A stretch of 38,140 nucleotides of DNA from Achromobacter anxifer (GTDB lineage: Bacteria > Pseudomonadota > Gammaproteobacteria > Burkholderiales > Burkholderiaceae_B), in NCBI RefSeq assembly GCF_903652925.1, contig NZ_CAHLAR010000023.1, positions 1 through 38,140 on the forward strand. The letters are read 5' to 3'. The position numbers and the translations under genes were made by a program. The notes under the pieces were generated by a model, which saw only the letters and a program-made list of their open reading frames with translations, ran no database searches and was not told the DNA's origin. This document shows positions 1-8,369 of this stretch, in pieces; within the stretch, counting starts at the first letter, position 1, and the number at the start of each line of letters is the position of its first letter.

Positions 1-1574
1 CCGGCAGGCTTGCCGCCCGCCGGCTTGCGGCCGCCGCCGGCCGGGGCCTCGGCCACATTACCGAAGCCGGCATCGACCGACGCCACATTGCCCGGCTGAC
101 CGCCGGCTGCGGCTGCGCGGGGCCCCCGCGGCTTGCCGCCAGATTTGTTTCCAGGCTTGCCGCCGCCTTGCTTGGCGCCCGGCCTGCCACCGCCGGCCGC
201 GGCCCGGCCGCCAGCGGACTTGCCGCTCTTGCGGTTGCCGCCCGCGCCTTCCCCGGACAGGGGATGGCCATTGGCATAGCCACCGGCAATCATCAGGCCC
301 GTACCGAACGGATCCGACGGACACGCGGCCGCCTGGCCGGCGCTGCCCTGCCGGCCGCCCTGCAACTTGCCGCGGCGGCCGATGCGGGCGCCATTCATGC
401 CGTTGCGGTCCATGGTGCCAAAGCCTGGAGGCAGCGCGCTGTCATGGGACTGCGGTTGCTTGGAGCGCCGGCGGTTGCCGCCAGACTCGTCGTCGTCACG
501 CAACAGTCCCAGCTGGACCATCAGGGCGGTAACGAGCGAGGGATCCAATTCTTCCCAGCGGCCGCGGCGCAACGTGCGCGGCAGGACCACGTCACCGAAG
601 CGGGTGCGGATCAGCCGACTGACGGTGACGCCCACGGCTTCGAACATGCGGCGAACTTCGCGGTTGCGGCCTTCCTGCAGGGTGACCCGGTACCAGCGGT
701 TGCTGCCGTCGCCGCCCAGGTAGTCCAGCGAACCGAACGCAGCCATGCCGTCGTCCAGTTCGATGCCATCGACCAGCGACTGGCGCTGGGCCTCGTCCAT
801 CTCGCCCAGCACGCGGACCGCGTACTCGCGCTCCGTGCCGTAGCGCGGATGCATGATGCGGTTGGCCATGTCGCCGGAGGTCGTGAAGATCAGCAGGCCT
901 TCCGTATTCAGGTCCAGGCGGCCGACCGACAGCCATTTGCCGGTGCGCAGCTTGGGCAGGCGGGCGAAGACGCTGGCGCGACCGCCCGGGTCGTCATGGC
1001 TGACGATCTCTCCGGCCGGCTTGTGATACAGGATCACGCGCGGCGGCTTCTTCGTATTGGCGCGCATGATGGGCTTGCCGTTCACGCGCACCTGGTCGTT
1101 GGGCGCCACGCGCTGGCCGATATGGGCCGGCTCGCCGTTGACCGACACCCGCCCCGCGACGATCAGTTCTTCCATTTCGCGGCGCGAACCAATGCCGGCG
1201 TCCGCCAGCACCTTGTGCAGCTTGGGCATGACCGAATCGCTGTTCAGGTACTTGCCCAGGCGCTGCTCCATGCGATCCGCGGTTTCCAGGTACGACAGCG
1301 CCTGTTCGGCTTCCTGCTCCGTGCCGCGCGACTCCTGCGGCTCGGCCTGAGCGGCGACATCCGCCACGGGTTGCGCCTGGGCCTCGCCTGCCGGCGCCTG
1401 CTCGGCCGCGGCGTCGCCGCGACGGCGGCGGAACGGCGTTCTCAGCTTGCGGCCGCGCCCGCGGGCGCCCGCCTCGCCTTCGGCCGCGGGTGCGGCGGAG
1501 GCATCCGGCTGGCCGCTGGAAACGGCATCATCTGAACGGGGGTTGTCGTCCTGCATTGCTGTATTCGTTGTCAC
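1..1574 (-). CDS. rluB: Ribosomal large subunit pseudouridine synthase B (3' end outside window)
   Basis: RluB-type enzyme that isomerises a uridine of 23S rRNA to pseudouridine. After a low-complexity N-terminal ~110 residues, an S4 RNA-binding domain begins near residue 116 ([18 protein letters not shown]). The catalytic signature [11 protein letters not shown] follows, with Asp near residue 221, then the family motif [10 protein letters not shown]. The frame stays open to the window edge, so the gene is truncated at its C-terminus. I chose GTG at 1574 because GGAG lies 8 nt upstream; the in-frame ATG at 1556 has no ribosome-binding site. From about residue 360 a long Gly/Arg/Lys/Ala-rich tail runs off the window, unusual beside the compact E. 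coli enzyme. It lies 17 nt after scpB, a common bacterial pairing. Assignment to RluB rather than another RluB/E/F paralog rests on the motifs and the scpB neighbour. Confidence 0.9.
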   Translation of the reverse strand, partial: MTTNTAMQDDNPRSDDAVSSGQPDASAAPAAEGEAGARGRGRKLRTPFRRRRGDAAAEQAPAGEAQAQPVADVAAQAEPQESRGTEQEAEQALSYLETADRMEQRLGKYLNSDSVMPKLHKVLADAGIGSRREMEELIVAGRVSVNGEPAHIGQRVAPNDQVRVNGKPIMRANTKKPPRVILYHKPAGEIVSHDDPGGRASVFARLPKLRTGKWLSVGRLDLNTEGLLIFTTSGDMANRIMHPRYGTEREYAVRVLGEMDEAQRQSLVDGIELDDGMAAFGSLDYLGGDGSNRWYRVTLQEGRNREVRRMFEAVGVTVSRLIRTRFGDVVLPRTLRRGRWEELDPSLVTALMVQLGLLRDDDESGGNRRRSKQPQSHDSALPPGFGTMDRNGMNGARIGRRGKLQGGRQGSAGQAAACPSDPFGTGLMIAGGYANGHPLSGEGAGGNRKSGKSAGGRAAAGGGRPGAKQGGGKPGNKSGGKPRGPRAAAAGGQPGNVASVDAGFGNVAEAPAGGGRKPAGGKPA

Positions 1575-1591
1575 TGGGACAGCTCCGAATT

Positions 1592-2836
1592 TCAAACTTG
1601 GGTGGGCCTGCCTGCGGCAGGCTCGTCATCATCTGGGGATGCCGGCTCTCGTTCAGCCTCGGGCCGCTCGAAGCCTGCCTCGTCCGATTCCGGGGAGGCG
1701 GCATCCGGGCCAGGCCGAACAGGATCGCCAAGACCGGAAGCGGGCTCATGCCCGGCGGCGCCATGCGCCGCAGTATCGGTCTCGTCAATCGGGTCGGTCG
1801 GTTCCGCGTGTTTTGCGTTCTCGACGCTTTCCTTTGCAGCGCCGGCTTCTGGGGCATCGGCGGCCATATCGGAAATGTCGTTGCCAGCCGTGTCGTCGGG
1901 AAAACCGGACATGGTCGGCGTATTGGACAAGCCTTCGGCTTGCTCCCGGACGGTGGATTCGTCGGCGGGATCCGCGCCTTCTTCTGTGCGCGAAAGCACG
2001 GATTCTACGCTATCGACCGGGGCTATGGGTACATCCTGTTCCGAAACAGACAATTCCGCAACCGGAATACTCATTTCGGATTCCGTTTCCTCGCCTGCCG
2101 CGGCAGACGCAACGCTCTCGGCGCCGGCTTCGCCTTCGGCCGCGATTTCGGACGACTGGGCAGCGCCCTCGCCGGCCTCGGCGGCGGGTTCGCCCCCCTC
2201 TGCCTCGGCGGCAGGTTCGCCCTCGTCGCCGGCAGCCTCGGCGGCAACCTCTTCCCCGCCAAGGACCTGCTGCACCTCGCCCAGGTCCAGTCCGGCCAGC
2301 GCAGCCGCCGCCTGGGCGGATTCCAGCGCGGGCAGCTCGTCCAGCGCGCGCAAGCCCAGGTCATCCAGGAACTGGCGCGTGGTGCCGAACAAGGCGGGAC
2401 GGCCCGGCGCATCGCGGTGGCCGATGACTTCGATCCAGCCGCGATCCTCAAGCGCCTTGACAATCTGGGACGACACCGTGACGCCACGGATGTCTTCGAT
2501 GTCGCCACGCGTCACCGGTTGGCGCCAGGCCACGATGGCCAGCGTTTCCATCACGGCGCGCGAGTACTTCGGCGGTTTTTCCGGATTAAGCCGCTCCAGA
2601 TAGCGCTGCATCCGCGGACGGCTTTGAAACCGCCAACCGGTGGCCAATTGCACCAGCTCCAGGCCGCCGTCGGCCCAGTTGGCCTGCAACGTCTCAAGCA
2701 GCGAGCGCAACGCGCTGTTGTCGAATTGTTCATCGTCCCCGAACAGCTTGCGCATATCGGACAGTTGCATCGGCTGCGCCGCGCAGAGCAGCGCGGTTTC
2801 CAACACGAGTATTGCCTCGCTATCGTTCATCGACAT
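1592..2836 (-). CDS. scpB: Segregation and condensation protein ScpB with long acidic tail
   Basis: ScpB is the winged-helix kleisin partner that joins ScpA and SMC in the condensin complex for chromosome segregation. Residues about 1-175 match the family: an N-terminal helix with [12 protein letters not shown], the core [28 protein letters not shown], and the second winged helix [18 protein letters not shown]. The remaining ~235 residues are a disordered-looking tail rich in Ala, Glu, Gly, Asp and Ser. This makes the protein 414 residues, roughly twice the usual ScpB length. The start at 2836 lacks a strong Shine-Dalgarno sequence, and a second ATG sits at 2830. scpA is not adjacent; the upstream neighbour is the divergent initiator tRNA. 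Identification is secure; the role of the tail is unknown. Confidence 0.92.
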   Translation of the reverse strand: MSMNDSEAILVLETALLCAAQPMQLSDMRKLFGDDEQFDNSALRSLLETLQANWADGGLELVQLATGWRFQSRPRMQRYLERLNPEKPPKYSRAVMETLAIVAWRQPVTRGDIEDIRGVTVSSQIVKALEDRGWIEVIGHRDAPGRPALFGTTRQFLDDLGLRALDELPALESAQAAAALAGLDLGEVQQVLGGEEVAAEAAGDEGEPAAEAEGGEPAAEAGEGAAQSSEIAAEGEAGAESVASAAAGEETESEMSIPVAELSVSEQDVPIAPVDSVESVLSRTEEGADPADESTVREQAEGLSNTPTMSGFPDDTAGNDISDMAADAPEAGAAKESVENAKHAEPTDPIDETDTAAHGAAGHEPASGLGDPVRPGPDAASPESDEAGFERPEAEREPASPDDDEPAAGRPTQV

Positions 2837-2857
2837 TCAAATTCAAAAAGGGCTAAC

Positions 2858-2886
2858 TTGCGCTAGGTTGAAAATAAGGCTACTAT
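2858..2886 (+). promoter_or_regulatory. Sigma-70 promoter of initiator tRNA-Met
   Basis: A -35 TTGCGC (2858-2863) and a -10 TACTAT (2881-2886) are separated by 17 bp. The predicted start lies about 6 nt before the mature tRNA 5' end. Seen in the sequence; not experimentally supported. Confidence 0.55.
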
Positions 2887-2898
2887 TCATTTCTCAGA

Positions 2899-2975
<77 letters not shown>

Positions 2976-2984
2976 AATTGATCG

Positions 2985-3012
2985 AGGCCTGGCGTATTCG
3001 CCGGGCCTTTTT
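2985..3012 (+). terminator. Intrinsic terminator after tRNA-fMet
   Basis: The arms GGCCTGGCG and CGCCGGGCC (one T:G pair) close a 4-nt loop and are followed by five T residues, 10 nt after the tRNA CCA end. Confidence 0.85.
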
Positions 3013-3640
3013 CATTTGCGGCGCCGGCGGACAACAAAAATCCCGACAAAAAACCGGATTCGGAACAGGCGCGGACGGAACAAGTACCAACGGAACAAGC
3101 ACAAGCGGAACAGGCGCAGACACCCGCCGCCGCGCCGGCAGCCTCGGCGGCGCGCCAGCAACAGACAGCATTGGTTTGCGAAGCTCTCACTGGATTCCTG
3201 TGTTTACCGCCATGCGCCCCGGGCATGCATTCCCCGGACGTGTGCCGAAACGACCGCGCCAACCGGGATTGGGCGGAATGCCTATGGAGCACGCCGGTAA
3301 TCCGGCGCAGCCTTCCTATGGCAATCGATATCAAGGACCTGAATCGTCAGGCATCAGGCATGCGGAGTGGCGGACAGACCGCCAACAACCCAGAAACCCG
3401 ATGCGCTCCCCTGGTGCACACGGAAACCGGTTCCGTGATGCAGCGGCTCATTCCCAAGCCGAAACTACGATTCTTAGATGTTTTCTACGACTACATGCTG
3501 GCGGATTTTCAACCCGCCACACCGCAAGTTCGCTGGGAAAAGCCCCGGCCAGCCGCGCAATGCATGTTCAAGCAGTTGTTTGATTATACCGTCATATACC
3601 CCACCCTCAAGCCCGCGGGCGACGGCCGGCGGCGCAAAAA
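3013..3640. other. Gene-poor region with an open frame of doubtful coding status
   Basis: This stretch between tRNA-fMet and the LysR gene contains no gene I recognise. One plus-strand frame stays open from 2982 to 3740, running 100 nt into the opposite-strand LysR gene. Its first plausible start is TTG 3171 (189 residues), with an internal ATG at 3319. No candidate start has a clear ribosome-binding site. The translation includes a Glu-Gln-rich repetitive segment (from 3061-3120) and then a Cys-containing segment with no family resemblance I can name. Codon third positions are less GC-rich than in neighbouring genes. It could be a decayed gene, an orphan gene or chance. Confidence 0.3.
3061..3120 (+). 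repeat. Four tandem 15-bp repeats
   Basis: Four consecutive 15-bp units begin at 3061, 3076, 3091 and 3106. Each starts CGGAACA(A/G)G, and the last six or seven bases vary. In the open plus-strand frame the unit reads as five residues of the form T/A-E-Q-x-x. It lies about 85 nt downstream of the initiator tRNA. Confidence 0.85.
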
Positions 3641-4546
3641 CTACGAAGCCGGCTTGTCCCAGGGCGTGGATTCGAGGCGATCGACCAGGAAATCCAGCAT
3701 GGACCGCAGGATCAGAGGCATCTGGCGACGCGAGGCATAAACCCCGTAAATACCCAATTCCTGAGGCTTGCTCTGCGTCAGGATCGCCCGCAAGCGGCCC
3801 GACGCAATATAGTCCGCGGCGTAGTAGGTCGGAAGCATGGCGATGCCCGCCCCCTCCACCGCGGCGCGCAGCAAGACCGACACCTCATTCGCGCTGATGT
3901 TGCCGCTGACAGGCACATCCACCGGCTCGCCGTCGCGCTCGAAGCGCCAAAGGCTCTTGCCGAAGTACGAGTGCGTCAGGCAGTTGCGCAAGGACAGATC
4001 CTCGATGCGCGCCGGAACGCCCTCGCGCTGAAGATAATCGGGCGAAGCACACACGACCGAACGGCAGACGGCCAGCTTGCGGGCAATCAGGTTGGGATCC
4101 AGGTCATTGGTGATGCGCACCGCCAGATCCACCCGCTCTTCCACCAGATTGACGGCGCGGTCGACCAGCATCAGATCCACCGAGGTGCCCGGATGCAGCT
4201 TGACGTAGTCGGTGATGGCGCTGGCCAGATGGCGCGAGCCGAACGACATGCTGGTGGTAATACGCAACAGGCCGCGCGGCGTGTCATCCGGCGTGGACAC
4301 TGCGCTGCGCAGATCTCCCACCATATCCAGCATCTGCCGGCAGCGCGGCAGCGTCTCCGCGCCGGCGGGAGTCAGACTCAGGCGCCGGGTCGTGCGATGC
4401 AGCAAGCGCACCCCCACCCACTGCTCCATCTCAGCCAGATAGCGCGACACCATGGCGCGGGACATATCCAGATGAATCGCCGCCGCCGACAGGCTTCCCC
4501 TGTCAGCGACTTCCACGAACACCTGCATGGCTTTCAAACGATCCAT
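3641..4546 (-). CDS. LysR-family transcriptional regulator (CrgA/DmlR type)
   Basis: A 301-residue DNA-binding regulator. The N-terminal winged helix-turn-helix (residues ~1-60) carries the LysR signature FVEVADRGSLSAAA, then MSRAMVSRYLAEME and VRLLHRTTRRLSLTPAG. Residues ~90-295 form the type-2 periplasmic-binding-like co-inducer domain. The pattern RGLLRITTSMSFG at ~90 and RITNDLDPNLIARKL in the middle is typical of the CrgA/DmlR branch. Usual length for the family. LysR regulators often control a divergent neighbour, but here the gene upstream (CobW-like) is on the same strand and 197 bp away, across a 38-bp repeat array, so the target is unknown. Confidence 0.9.
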   Translation of the reverse strand: MDRLKAMQVFVEVADRGSLSAAAIHLDMSRAMVSRYLAEMEQWVGVRLLHRTTRRLSLTPAGAETLPRCRQMLDMVGDLRSAVSTPDDTPRGLLRITTSMSFGSRHLASAITDYVKLHPGTSVDLMLVDRAVNLVEERVDLAVRITNDLDPNLIARKLAVCRSVVCASPDYLQREGVPARIEDLSLRNCLTHSYFGKSLWRFERDGEPVDVPVSGNISANEVSVLLRAAVEGAGIAMLPTYYAADYIASGRLRAILTQSKPQELGIYGVYASRRQMPLILRSMLDFLVDRLESTPWDKPAS

Positions 4547-4625
4547 GATTGTCTCGATTCTTGCACCAGACCGCTCCGTTTATACCGTATTCGGTGCAAC
4601 GCCGACACCCGGATCAGGCCCCTTC

Positions 4626-4746
4626 AACTGCAATTTCTTGTAAACGCACCCCTAACAGGCAGTGCGATCAAGACCTTGCCAACGCAGCCTCGACAGAAAG
4701 CGCAATCAAAACTCCGCAAGCGCACTCTCAGCAGGAAATGCGATCA
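4626..4746. repeat. Degenerate ~38-bp tandem repeat
   Basis: GC(G/A)ATCAA recurs at 4664, 4702 and 4740 with exactly 38 bp between starts. A weaker unit begins at 4630. Each unit also carries a related second half, AxCGCA(C/G)xCTxxxCAG. About three units fill the gap between the LysR start and the 3' end of the CobW-like gene, overlapping that gene's stop codon. Confidence 0.6.
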
Positions 4747-5745
4747 AGGCGCCGGCTGCCCCAAAGCGGCACACACCTCGCCACGGACCTCGCCAGCGTC
4801 CAGCCCACGCAAGATGCAGACCAGCCGCGACTGGCGATCATCGTCCGGCCAGTTGTCGAGCTGACGGATCGGATAAAGCTCGCCATGCACGCCGTGCACC
4901 TCGCACGGCAGCACCTCGCCCTCGAAGCACACCAACCCCTTCGTCCGCAGCAGGCCAGCGCCGAAGCGCTCCTGGACACGTGAGATCCCTGCAAGAAACG
5001 CCGCGCGCACAATGGGCGCCGGCAGGGCCAGCGAAAAACTGGCCACACCCCCATGCCCCGCGACGCGCTGCTGCGCGAACGGACGCAGCCAATCGGCCAG
5101 GGCGATGCCGTCGCGCCGAGCCTGCATATCGAGACCCACGCTCAACGCCCCGGCCAGCGGCGCATCGGGCCATTGCACGCAGTGCCGCGCGCCGGGATTG
5201 ATGCCCATGACCGCCTGTTGCAGCTGCTCCAACTGCCCGGCGTCCGCCAGATCCGGCTTACTGAACACCACGACGTCCGCCAGGGCCAGTTGTCGCGCCG
5301 CCTCGGGCTGATCCCGCAATTGCGCCAGACCGTGGCGTGCGTCCGCCAACACGATCGCCCCCCGGTACGCGTAGCGTTCGGACAGGAAGCGGTCATGCTT
5401 GAGCGTGAACAGGATGGGCGCGGGATCGGCGAGCCCGCTGGTTTCGATAATGACGCGGCGAAAGGGCTTGATCTTGCGGCCGAGCGCCAGCATGAACAAT
5501 TCACGCAACGCGTCGACCACCGCGCCGCTGACGACGCAGCACAGACAACCGCCCTCGACCAGCACAATGCTGTCGCGCGCCTGGCGGACCAGATGATGAT
5601 CCACGCCCACTTCACCGTATTCGTTGACAATGACGACCGCATCGGCATAGGCCGGATCGCGCAGCAGCCGGTTGAGCAGCGACGTCTTGCCGCTGCCCAG
5701 GAAACCGGAAATCACCGTGACGCCTATGCGCTTGTCGCCTTCCAT
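4744..5745 (-). CDS. CobW/COG0523-family GTPase (putative metallochaperone)
   Basis: A 333-residue G3E P-loop GTPase of the COG0523 family, whose members insert or traffic metals (zinc, cobalt, iron) using GTP. The Walker A motif GFLGSGKT is at residues 14-21. The family metal-binding motif CxCC is at 67-70 (GGCLCC), and SKPD stands in for the guanine-specifying NKxD. The C-terminal CobW domain spans about 230-330. I chose ATG 5745 because GGAG lies 7 nt upstream; an upstream extension has no support. Which metal it handles cannot be read from sequence. No Zur box or cobalamin gene is adjacent. Ends within the 38-bp repeat. Confidence 0.88.
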   Translation of the reverse strand: MEGDKRIGVTVISGFLGSGKTSLLNRLLRDPAYADAVVIVNEYGEVGVDHHLVRQARDSIVLVEGGCLCCVVSGAVVDALRELFMLALGRKIKPFRRVIIETSGLADPAPILFTLKHDRFLSERYAYRGAIVLADARHGLAQLRDQPEAARQLALADVVVFSKPDLADAGQLEQLQQAVMGINPGARHCVQWPDAPLAGALSVGLDMQARRDGIALADWLRPFAQQRVAGHGGVASFSLALPAPIVRAAFLAGISRVQERFGAGLLRTKGLVCFEGEVLPCEVHGVHGELYPIRQLDNWPDDDRQSRLVCILRGLDAGEVRGEVCAALGQPAP

Positions 5746-5794
5746 GCCACCGCTCCGATGCCGTCCGCAGCGCGGCGGACAATATGCACGACGA

Positions 5795-5830
5795 AAACCA
5801 AAAGGGCCATTCACTTGCGTGAATGACCCT
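5795..5830 (-). terminator. Intrinsic terminator after tRNA-Asn
   Basis: Read on the minus strand, a 12-bp stem (AGGGTCATTCAC with GTGAATGGCCCT, one wobble pair) closes a GCAA loop and is followed by a T-rich run. It begins 8 nt after the tRNA-Asn CCA end. Confidence 0.85.
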
Positions 5831-5838
5831 GAATTCTT

Positions 5839-5914
5839 TGGCTCCCCGAGCTGGGCTCGAACCAGCGACCTGCGGATTAACAGTCCGTCGCTCTACCGAC
5901 TGAGCTATCGGGGA
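5839..5914 (-). tRNA. tRNA-Asn (GTT)
   Basis: A 76-nt cloverleaf on the minus strand. The acceptor arms are TCCCCGA and TCGGGGA, the anticodon is GTT in the loop CTGTTAA, the T loop is TTCGAGC and the CCA end is encoded. It has its own promoter and terminator and is divergent from tRNA-Thr. Confidence 0.97.
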
Positions 5915-5930
5915 ACTGCTAAGAAACGAG

Positions 5931-5959
5931 ATTATGAACTAAAAATTCGAGGTGTGCAA
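5931..5959 (-). promoter_or_regulatory. Sigma-70 promoter of tRNA-Asn
   Basis: On the minus strand, -35 TTGCAC (5959-5954) and -10 CATAAT (5936-5931) are 17 bp apart. This puts the transcript start about 10 nt before the tRNA 5' end. Confidence 0.65.
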
Positions 5960-5993
5960 ATCGACAAGTTTCTGGGATCTTTTTCGATGCCCG

Positions 5994-6023
5994 TTTCCAA
6001 TCGCCAAAAAACTCTGATATGAT
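5994..6023 (+). promoter_or_regulatory. Possible promoter of tRNA-Thr
   Basis: The -10 TATGAT (6018-6023) is preceded at 18 bp by TTTCCA (5994-5999), a partial -35. It would give a leader of about 95 nt before tRNA-Thr. Confidence 0.4.
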
Positions 6024-6125
6024 CTCGGTCTTTCCAGATCGGGCCCCATAAATCGGGACACGGACTGGAAAAAAAACAAAGATGTTTTTGCCCGCGGTTC
6101 CAGCAGGAACGAGGCAAATGGTCTT

Positions 6126-6201
6126 GCCGGCATAGCTCAGTTGGTAGAGCAGCGCATTCGTAATGCGAAGGTCGTAGGTTCGACTCCTATTGCCGGCACC
6201 A
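6126..6201 (+). tRNA. tRNA-Thr (CGT)
   Basis: A 76-nt cloverleaf with acceptor arms GCCGGCA and TGCCGGC. The anticodon is CGT (6159-6161) within TTCGTAA, the T loop is TTCGACT and the CCA is encoded. It reads the ACG codon. A terminator follows 9 nt later. Confidence 0.97.
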
Positions 6202-6210
6202 GATTCCTAA

Positions 6211-6237
6211 AAGCAGCCCTCTCGGGCTGCTTTTTTC
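6211..6237 (+). terminator. Intrinsic terminator after tRNA-Thr
   Basis: The stem AAGCAGCCC/GGGCTGCTT with a short loop is followed by a run of T. It closes the tRNA-Thr transcript before the two-component operon. Confidence 0.88.
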
Positions 6238-6308
6238 ATTTCCGCGCCCGGGAACTCCGTCGCGCCGCCGCGCGTCCAACTTGCTGGACCAACCTGGCGG
6301 ACACGACC

Positions 6309-6968
6309 ATGCGCATTCTTCTTGTCGAAGACGACCTCATGATAGGCGAGAGCGTGCTGGACTGCCTGCGCGCCGAACGCTATGCCGTCGACTGGGTCAA
6401 GGACGGCAACGCCGCGGAACTCGCGCTGCGCACCGACGCCTACGACCTGATTCTTCTGGACCTGGGTCTGCCCAAGCGCGACGGCCTGTCGTTGCTGCGC
6501 GACCTGCGCGCGCGCAAGGACCGCACGCCGGTGCTGATCGCCACCGCCCGCGATGCGGTCAGCGACCGCATCGCGGGCCTGGATGCCGGCGCCGACGACT
6601 ACATCGTCAAACCCTACGACGTGGATGAACTGCTGGCCCGCATGCGCGCGCTGATCCGGCGCAGCGCCGGCCGCGCCGAGCCGGTGTTCGAGCACGAAGG
6701 CATCACCATCGATCCGCAGTCCCACGCGGCGATGGTGGACGGCGCCCCGGTGGCGCTGACCGCCCGCGAATGGGCCGTGCTGGAACCGCTGATCGCGCGG
6801 CCGGGCATGATCTTTTCGCGCGCGCAGCTGGAAGAAAAGCTGTACAGCTGGAAAGACAGCATCAGCAGCAACGCGGTTGAGGTTTATATTCATGGCCTGC
6901 GCAAGAAACTGGGTCCGAACCTGATCCAGAACGTCAGAGGCGTCGGCTATGTCATCCCCAAAACATGA
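6309..6968 (+). CDS. OmpR/PhoB-family response regulator (QseB/PmrA/TctD-like)
   Basis: A 219-residue DNA-binding response regulator. The receiver domain (1-~115) has the acidic pair after LLVE, phosphoacceptor Asp51 in LILLDLGLP, Thr79 and Lys101 in IVKPY. The C-terminal winged helix (~125-217) carries LTAREWAVLEPLIARPG and the recognition-helix segment SNAVEVYIHGLRKKLG. ATG 6309 is the family start; a longer open frame extends upstream through the tRNA-Thr and is not real. The stop overlaps the kinase start (ATGA), so the two are translationally coupled. The best guess for a target is the protease operon downstream, which carries CTTAAG-like boxes. The exact orthologue is not assigned. Confidence 0.93.
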   Translation: MRILLVEDDLMIGESVLDCLRAERYAVDWVKDGNAAELALRTDAYDLILLDLGLPKRDGLSLLRDLRARKDRTPVLIATARDAVSDRIAGLDAGADDYIVKPYDVDELLARMRALIRRSAGRAEPVFEHEGITIDPQSHAAMVDGAPVALTAREWAVLEPLIARPGMIFSRAQLEEKLYSWKDSISSNAVEVYIHGLRKKLGPNLIQNVRGVGYVIPKT

Positions 6969-8293
6969 GCATTCCGCTTAGCTACTCACTGAGAGCCAGG
7001 CTGCTTTTCTTCCTGTTGGCCGCCATCGTGGTGGGCGCGCTGGTGCAAGGCGCCATCGCCTACCGCAGCACGCTGGCGCAGGCCGACGACATTTTCGATT
7101 CACTGCTGCAGCGCACCGCCCTGTCGCTGGGCACCGGCAACGGCCTGCTCACCACCGACCCGGCGCACGCGCGCGGCGCGGGCTCGCCCGTGGCCGATGA
7201 TTTCATCATCCAGATCTGGACGCCCGACGGCGTGCGCGTCTTCAATTCGCGCTCGCGCCGCCCGCTGCCGGACCAGATCGTGCTCGGCTTTTCGGATGCC
7301 AGGATGGAGGGCAGCACCTACCGTGTGTATTCGCTCGCCACGCCCTTCCAGGTTATCCAGGTGGCGCAGGACATGGCCGTGCGCACAAGCATGGCGCGCG
7401 CGCTGGCGCTGCGCACCATCGCCCCCATCGCCGCCGCCGCGCCCCTGCTGATGCTGATCGTCTGGTGCGTGGTCAGCTGGTCGCTGCGGCCCGTGAAGCG
7501 GGCGCGCGCGCAGGTGGCGGCGCGCCAGCCCGAGGACCTCTCCCCCGTCAGCGTGGAGGGGCTACCCGACGAGATCCGGCCGCTGGTGCTGGAACTGAAT
7601 CTGCTCCTGGAGCGCATGCGCGGCGCCTTCGCGCAGCAGAAGCAATTCGTCGGTGACGCCGCGCACGAGCTGCGTTCGCCGCTGGCGGCGCTGCGCCTGC
7701 AGTTGCAGGCCTTGCAACGCGCCGGCGATGGCGACGCTCGCCGCCTGGCCGAACAGCGTCTGGCCGCCGGCATCGATCGGGCCACGCGCCTGGTGGAACA
7801 ACTGCTGTCCATGGCCCGCCACGAAAGCGCCGCCGGACAGACGGCTCCCGTGGCGGTGGACCTGGCCGACGTGCTGCGCCAGGCGCTCTCTGAAATGCTG
7901 CCCCAGGCCAACGCCAAGGCGATCAGCATCGATCTGGACGGCGCGCCGCAGGCATGGGTGCAAGGAAACCGCGACGCGCTGACGCTGCTGGCGCGCAACC
8001 TGCTGGACAACGCGATCAAATACACGCCCGCCGGCAAACGCATCCATCTTCACCTAGAGCAGCAGCCCGGCAAAGCCGCGCTCCTGATCGACGACGAAGG
8101 CCCCGGCATCGCGCCCGAGGAACGCGCGCGCGTGTTCGACCGCTTCTACCGCGTCGAAGGCAATGCGCAACACGGCAGCGGCCTGGGCCTGGCGATCGCG
8201 CGCGCCATCGCGGACCAGCACCGCGCAACCATGGAACTGCAGGACGCGCCGGACGGCCCGGGCCTGCGCGTGAAGGTGGTTTTTCCGGCTTAA
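6965..8293 (+). CDS. Membrane sensor histidine kinase (QseC/TctE-like)
   Basis: A 442-residue inner-membrane kinase, partner of the preceding regulator. Two transmembrane segments (~12-33 and ~151-173) flank a periplasmic sensor of about 115 residues. A HAMP-like linker follows to ~225. The dimerisation and phosphotransfer domain has His234 in FVGDAAHELRSPL. The ATPase domain shows the N box NLLDNAIKYTP (~345), G1 DEGPGIAPEE (~377) and G2 GSGLGL (404-409). The start overlaps the regulator stop by 4 nt. The sensed signal cannot be read from sequence. The stop codon lies inside the first of three CTTAAG-like boxes. Confidence 0.93.
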   Translation: MSIPLSYSLRARLLFFLLAAIVVGALVQGAIAYRSTLAQADDIFDSLLQRTALSLGTGNGLLTTDPAHARGAGSPVADDFIIQIWTPDGVRVFNSRSRRPLPDQIVLGFSDARMEGSTYRVYSLATPFQVIQVAQDMAVRTSMARALALRTIAPIAAAAPLLMLIVWCVVSWSLRPVKRARAQVAARQPEDLSPVSVEGLPDEIRPLVLELNLLLERMRGAFAQQKQFVGDAAHELRSPLAALRLQLQALQRAGDGDARRLAEQRLAAGIDRATRLVEQLLSMARHESAAGQTAPVAVDLADVLRQALSEMLPQANAKAISIDLDGAPQAWVQGNRDALTLLARNLLDNAIKYTPAGKRIHLHLEQQPGKAALLIDDEGPGIAPEERARVFDRFYRVEGNAQHGSGLGLAIARAIADQHRATMELQDAPDGPGLRVKVVFPA

Positions 8294-8317
8294 GCCCGCC
8301 TTTAAGACTCGCCTAAG
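8289..8317 (+). promoter_or_regulatory. Triple CTTAAG-like direct repeat, candidate response-regulator site
   Basis: CTTAAG (8289-8294), TTTAAG (8301-8306) and CCTAAG (8312-8317) recur at 12- and 11-bp spacing, about one helical turn. PmrA/QseB-class OmpR regulators are known to bind CTTAAG direct repeats separated by 5 bp. The array lies between the kinase and htrA, about 55-80 bp before the htrA start. That the neighbouring regulator binds here is inference. Confidence 0.5.
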
Positions 8318-8369
8318 TGTCAGGCCCGAAGATAGCGCCATGTCCTTCAACATGAACGCAGGAGCCGAC

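Noticed and set aside
168-1535. A long plus-strand open frame opposite rluB.
   Set aside because: It is the complement of a GC-rich gene with clear S4 and pseudouridine-synthase motifs on the minus strand, and its translation resembles no family.
3061-3120. Could the 15-bp repeats be a CRISPR array?
   Set aside because: Units are contiguous with no spacers, are too short, and no cas gene is present.
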